64,000 nt of DNA, from assembly GCA_029263315.1 (NCBI GenBank), contig JAJCXR010000045.1, forward strand, positions 62,001-126,000, written 5' to 3'. A program made the translations under genes and the position numbers. The notes under the pieces are model-generated. The model worked only from the letters and a program-made list of their open reading frames with translations. It had not been told where the DNA came from and searched no databases. Positions 61,567 through 64,000 of the stretch are shown here, in pieces; positions within the stretch are counted from its first letter, which is position 1; every line of letters starts with the position of its first letter. Source of the stretch: Acidobacteriota bacterium (GTDB lineage: Bacteria > Acidobacteriota > Thermoanaerobaculia > Multivoradales > J023).

Positions 61567-64000
61567 CCGGGGGTGGCCGAATGCCGCTTTTTTGCAGAGT
61601 ATGGGGGCTCGCCCTGCTCTGCTCGGCGTCCCTGCTGTGGGCCGACGTCACCCAGACCGGGGTCCTCGCCGGCACGGTGAGCGACGGCGACGGCGTCCTG
61701 TTGCAGGGCGTCGAGGTGCAGCTCTCGGGTACCCAGGGGGCCCGCCGGGCGGTCACCGACGCCGCTGGACGCTATCGTTTTCCGGCCTTGGCGGTGGGCA
61801 TCTACAGCCTGCGGGCAGAGCTCCTCGAGTTGACCGCCGAACGACCGGCGGTGGCGGTGTATGTCGGTCGCAGCAGTGACGTCTGGTTGGTCCTCCGGCC
61901 GCCGGAGGCCAGCGGCGACTTGCCGGTGGAGGACTTCATCCAGGTGGTCGGGGAAGCGCCGTTGGTGGATCGCTATGACAGTCGCCTGGGGGCCAATCTC
62001 AGCTTTCAGTTTCTCGACGACTTGCCGGTGGAACGCTTCTACCAGAGCTTCGCCTTGCTGCTTCCCGGTGTGGCGGGGGGCGCCGACGGCAATCCCAATA
62101 CCAGTGGAGCGTTGCGCAGCTCCAACCTCTTCCTGGTCGACGGCGTCGACACCACCGACCCGACCACCGGCCTCTTCGGTCTCAATCTGAGCTACGAGAC
62201 GGTGCAGGAGGTGCAGGTGACCACCGCCGCCTCCGGCGTCGAAGTGGGGCGCGCCAGCGGCGCGGTGATCAACGTCGTCACCCGCTCCGGTGGCCAACGG
62301 CTGCAAGGGCTCGGACGCTGGACCGCCGGTGGCGACGACTTCACCGGTGACTACCGTCAAGGCGACGACCGCGCCAACCTCGGTCTCGAGATCGCCAGCG
62401 CCAACAGCGGTCGCTCCGATCTCGACAGCTCCCTGTCCCTATCCCTCGGGGGGCCGCTACGGGCCGACCACCTGTGGTTCTTCGCCTCCTTTCAAGACGC
62501 CGGCTCCGGATTTCTGCGCCCGACCCTGTTGCAGGAGCCTTGGGACAGCAACTCCGAAATCGAGACCACCGCCCTCAAGGTGACCTGGCAGCCGTCCGCA
62601 CAACACACCGTGGTGGCGCAGCACAACGGTGACGACAGCCGCTTCACTTCCTTCCAGCCATTCTCCAGGGGGCCAGCCGAGCTGCGGTTACCGGATGTGG
62701 CAGGCAGTGGCATGTTGGAGAACGCCTTCTTTCAAAGCTTACCGGGGGAGCGTTTCTCCCTCGAGGATCGGCGGCAGGAGGGTAGCTTCACCAAGTTGCA
62801 GTGGAATGCCGCCTGGGGTCAAAACCTGTCGATGGCACTGACCTTGGCGGATCAGCAACGTCGCTTGAGCCGAGCGCCGCTGCATCGGCGGGGTCTGACC
62901 TCCGATGCGCCCCATGTCGGTGCCTTTCTCGATCCCCTGGCGGCGGGGGAGCAGGATTTGCTGCTTTACGTCTTCAACGGCATCACCGAGGAGGGTAGTG
63001 AGGAGCGGCCGCGACAACAGGCCAACCTGTCCCTGGAGACCTTTCAGCGTTGGCGGGGCATCGAGCACGAAGTACGTTTTGGCGTCGACTACCAGGACAC
63101 CGAATCGCGGGTCGACATCCAAGTTCCGGGCAGCGATGGCCTCGATCCGCTCACCGGTCGCCCCATCCGTGGCCAGCTCTATATCGACTTCGATCAACGC
63201 CTACCGTGTTTCGCCTTCGATCTCTGTGCCCCCTTCGATCCCGAGAACGGCACGTTTCAAACCGTCGGCCTGTTCAATTTCTATGCTCGGCCGCAGCGCA
63301 CCAGCCGCGAGACCACCAGCGCCGTGTATGTGGCCGATACCCTGGTGCTGGATCGCTGGGTGATCTATGTGGGGCTACGTTGGGAGTCGATCGAAGGGCA
63401 GGACGGCGCGGCGCGAGATCTGGTGGACGATGTCGATCTGGCGCCGCGGCTCGCCTTGACATACAGTTTCGGAAAGACGCAGCAGAAGGTGCTTTCGGCC
63501 TCTTGGGGGCGCTTCTACGAGGCCTTCTTGCATCAGTACTTGGATGCTTTCCAGCGACTCGAGCCGTTGAGCGGCTACACCGAATACGAGCGCTTGGCGG
63601 GGGTCGACGGCCTCGATTGCAGCACCGTCGAGGCCAGCGATCTGGGCTCCCCCTGTTGGCGAGCCAGCGAGGTGGTCGCACCGTTGTCGTTACTTCCCGC
63701 CAACCCGGATCGTGCCCTGGAACGCACTTCGGTGAGCGAGTGGACTTTGGGGTACGAGCATCAGCTGAGCCGGCAGAGCGCCCTTCAAACCCACTGGGTG
63801 GACCGACGCTGGGACGATCTCTGGGACGGCGTCGCGACATTTATTCCGCAACTCGACGAGGTGGTGGTCGAGGTGCGCAACTTGGTGGCGGCGCAGCGCA
63901 CCTATCAAGCCTTGCAAATGCTCTATCGCCGCCGCCTGGCCAACCATTGGCAACTCCTCGCCTCCTACACCTGGAGCGAGGCCGAGGGCAATTTCTTTCG
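61563..64000 (+). CDS. TonB-dependent receptor with carboxypeptidase-regulatory-like domain, truncated by window end
   Basis: The frame starts at ATG 61563 (a second in-frame ATG is at 61581) and stays open to the right edge, giving at least 812 residues. A signal peptide (LALLCSASLLWA) is followed by a carboxypeptidase-regulatory-like domain (about 33-115, beginning TGVLAGTVSDGDG and ending GRYRFPALAVGIYSLR), then the plug (about 120-250) with ALRSSNLFLVDGVDTTD and EVGRASGAVINVVTRSG. Beta-barrel strands follow. This layout is typical of the expanded oligosaccharide- and oligomer-uptake receptors of Acidobacteriota. The gene follows fumC closely but is probably independent in function. Confidence 0.92.
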   Translation, partial: MTGGGRMPLFCRVWGLALLCSASLLWADVTQTGVLAGTVSDGDGVLLQGVEVQLSGTQGARRAVTDAAGRYRFPALAVGIYSLRAELLELTAERPAVAVYVGRSSDVWLVLRPPEASGDLPVEDFIQVVGEAPLVDRYDSRLGANLSFQFLDDLPVERFYQSFALLLPGVAGGADGNPNTSGALRSSNLFLVDGVDTTDPTTGLFGLNLSYETVQEVQVTTAASGVEVGRASGAVINVVTRSGGQRLQGLGRWTAGGDDFTGDYRQGDDRANLGLEIASANSGRSDLDSSLSLSLGGPLRADHLWFFASFQDAGSGFLRPTLLQEPWDSNSEIETTALKVTWQPSAQHTVVAQHNGDDSRFTSFQPFSRGPAELRLPDVAGSGMLENAFFQSLPGERFSLEDRRQEGSFTKLQWNAAWGQNLSMALTLADQQRRLSRAPLHRRGLTSDAPHVGAFLDPLAAGEQDLLLYVFNGITEEGSEERPRQQANLSLETFQRWRGIEHEVRFGVDYQDTESRVDIQVPGSDGLDPLTGRPIRGQLYIDFDQRLPCFAFDLCAPFDPENGTFQTVGLFNFYARPQRTSRETTSAVYVADTLVLDRWVIYVGLRWESIEGQDGAARDLVDDVDLAPRLALTYSFGKTQQKVLSASWGRFYEAFLHQYLDAFQRLEPLSGYTEYERLAGVDGLDCSTVEASDLGSPCWRASEVVAPLSLLPANPDRALERTSVSEWTLGYEHQLSRQSALQTHWVDRRWDDLWDGVATFIPQLDEVVVEVRNLVAAQRTYQALQMLYRRRLANHWQLLASYTWSEAEGNFF

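Noticed and set aside
61530..62360. 276-codon minus-strand frame
   Set aside because: It is antisense to the TonB-dependent receptor start, with no supporting features.

Overview
The window is GC-rich and gene-dense. It looks like chromosomal DNA of an Acidobacteriota-like bacterium. The pointers are an ADOP-type duplicated MacB/FtsX permease without its own ATPase, a TonB-dependent receptor with an N-terminal carboxypeptidase-regulatory-like domain, a secreted VWFA-related protein paired with an OmpA-like lipoprotein, several Hanks-type kinases, and a PQQ-like propeller protein. The taxon is an inference. There is no rRNA, no tRNA that I recognise, no CRISPR array and no transposase.

Layout. 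1-1.1 kb: the 3' end of a class II lanthipeptide synthetase (LanM), immediately followed by a mersacidin/lichenicidin-type precursor peptide. 1.1-6.1 kb: a membrane-anchored PQQ-like propeller protein, two fold-back repeat elements, an OmpA/VWA operon, and an 829 bp gene-free stretch carrying an 80 bp direct repeat. 6.1-11.8 kb: one 1900-residue protein joining a Ser/Thr kinase, an AAA/STAND ATPase module and two family-5 solute-binding domains. 11.8-14.6 kb: AmpG-like permease, a HigBA-type toxin-antitoxin pair and a hotdog thioesterase. 14.7-19.3 kb: a tightly packed minus-strand operon of a periplasmic-binding lipoprotein, a sensor histidine kinase, a soluble Hanks kinase and a membrane-anchored PD-(D/E)XK nuclease-like protein, with a response regulator-diguanylate cyclase divergent at 19.6 kb. 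20.6-31.6 kb: gamma-glutamyltransferase/ArgE, ADOP permease, peptide-binding lipoprotein/FxsA/GCS2 ligase operon, UppS and NudC. 31.8-39.9 kb: phosphatidylserine decarboxylase-like protein, then a NAD-linked formate dehydrogenase operon whose catalytic subunit is a selenoprotein (in-frame UGA plus SECIS hairpin), coupled to a penicillin-acylase-family enzyme. 39.7-49.5 kb: a low-GC secreted protein of unknown function, APC permease, SGNH hydrolase, AbrB-like protein, SMC, and a sodium symporter/DUF3311 pair. 49.7-64 kb: S9 peptidase, unknown lipoprotein, metallophosphoesterase, DUF2911-TPR protein, a secreted triple-RidA fusion, a Cys/Met-metabolism PLP enzyme, a proline-rich membrane protein, fumarase C, and a TonB-dependent receptor that runs off the right edge.

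How parts work together. The formate dehydrogenase subunits form a predicted soluble NAD+-reducing enzyme. The lipoprotein/histidine kinase/Hanks kinase/nuclease-like operon reads as a ligand-sensing relay with an unusual output. The peptide-binding lipoprotein, gamma-glutamyltransferase, ArgE, S9 peptidase, acylase and AmpG permease suggest growth on peptides and cell-wall fragments. Several genes start 5-7 nt after a TATAAT/TACAAT box, suggesting leaderless mRNAs. In several tightly packed genes TTG is the likely start codon.

The strongest candidates for new biology are the kinase-ATPase-double solute-binding fusion, the four-gene signalling/nuclease operon, and the lanthipeptide precursor with a three-cysteine acidic core.
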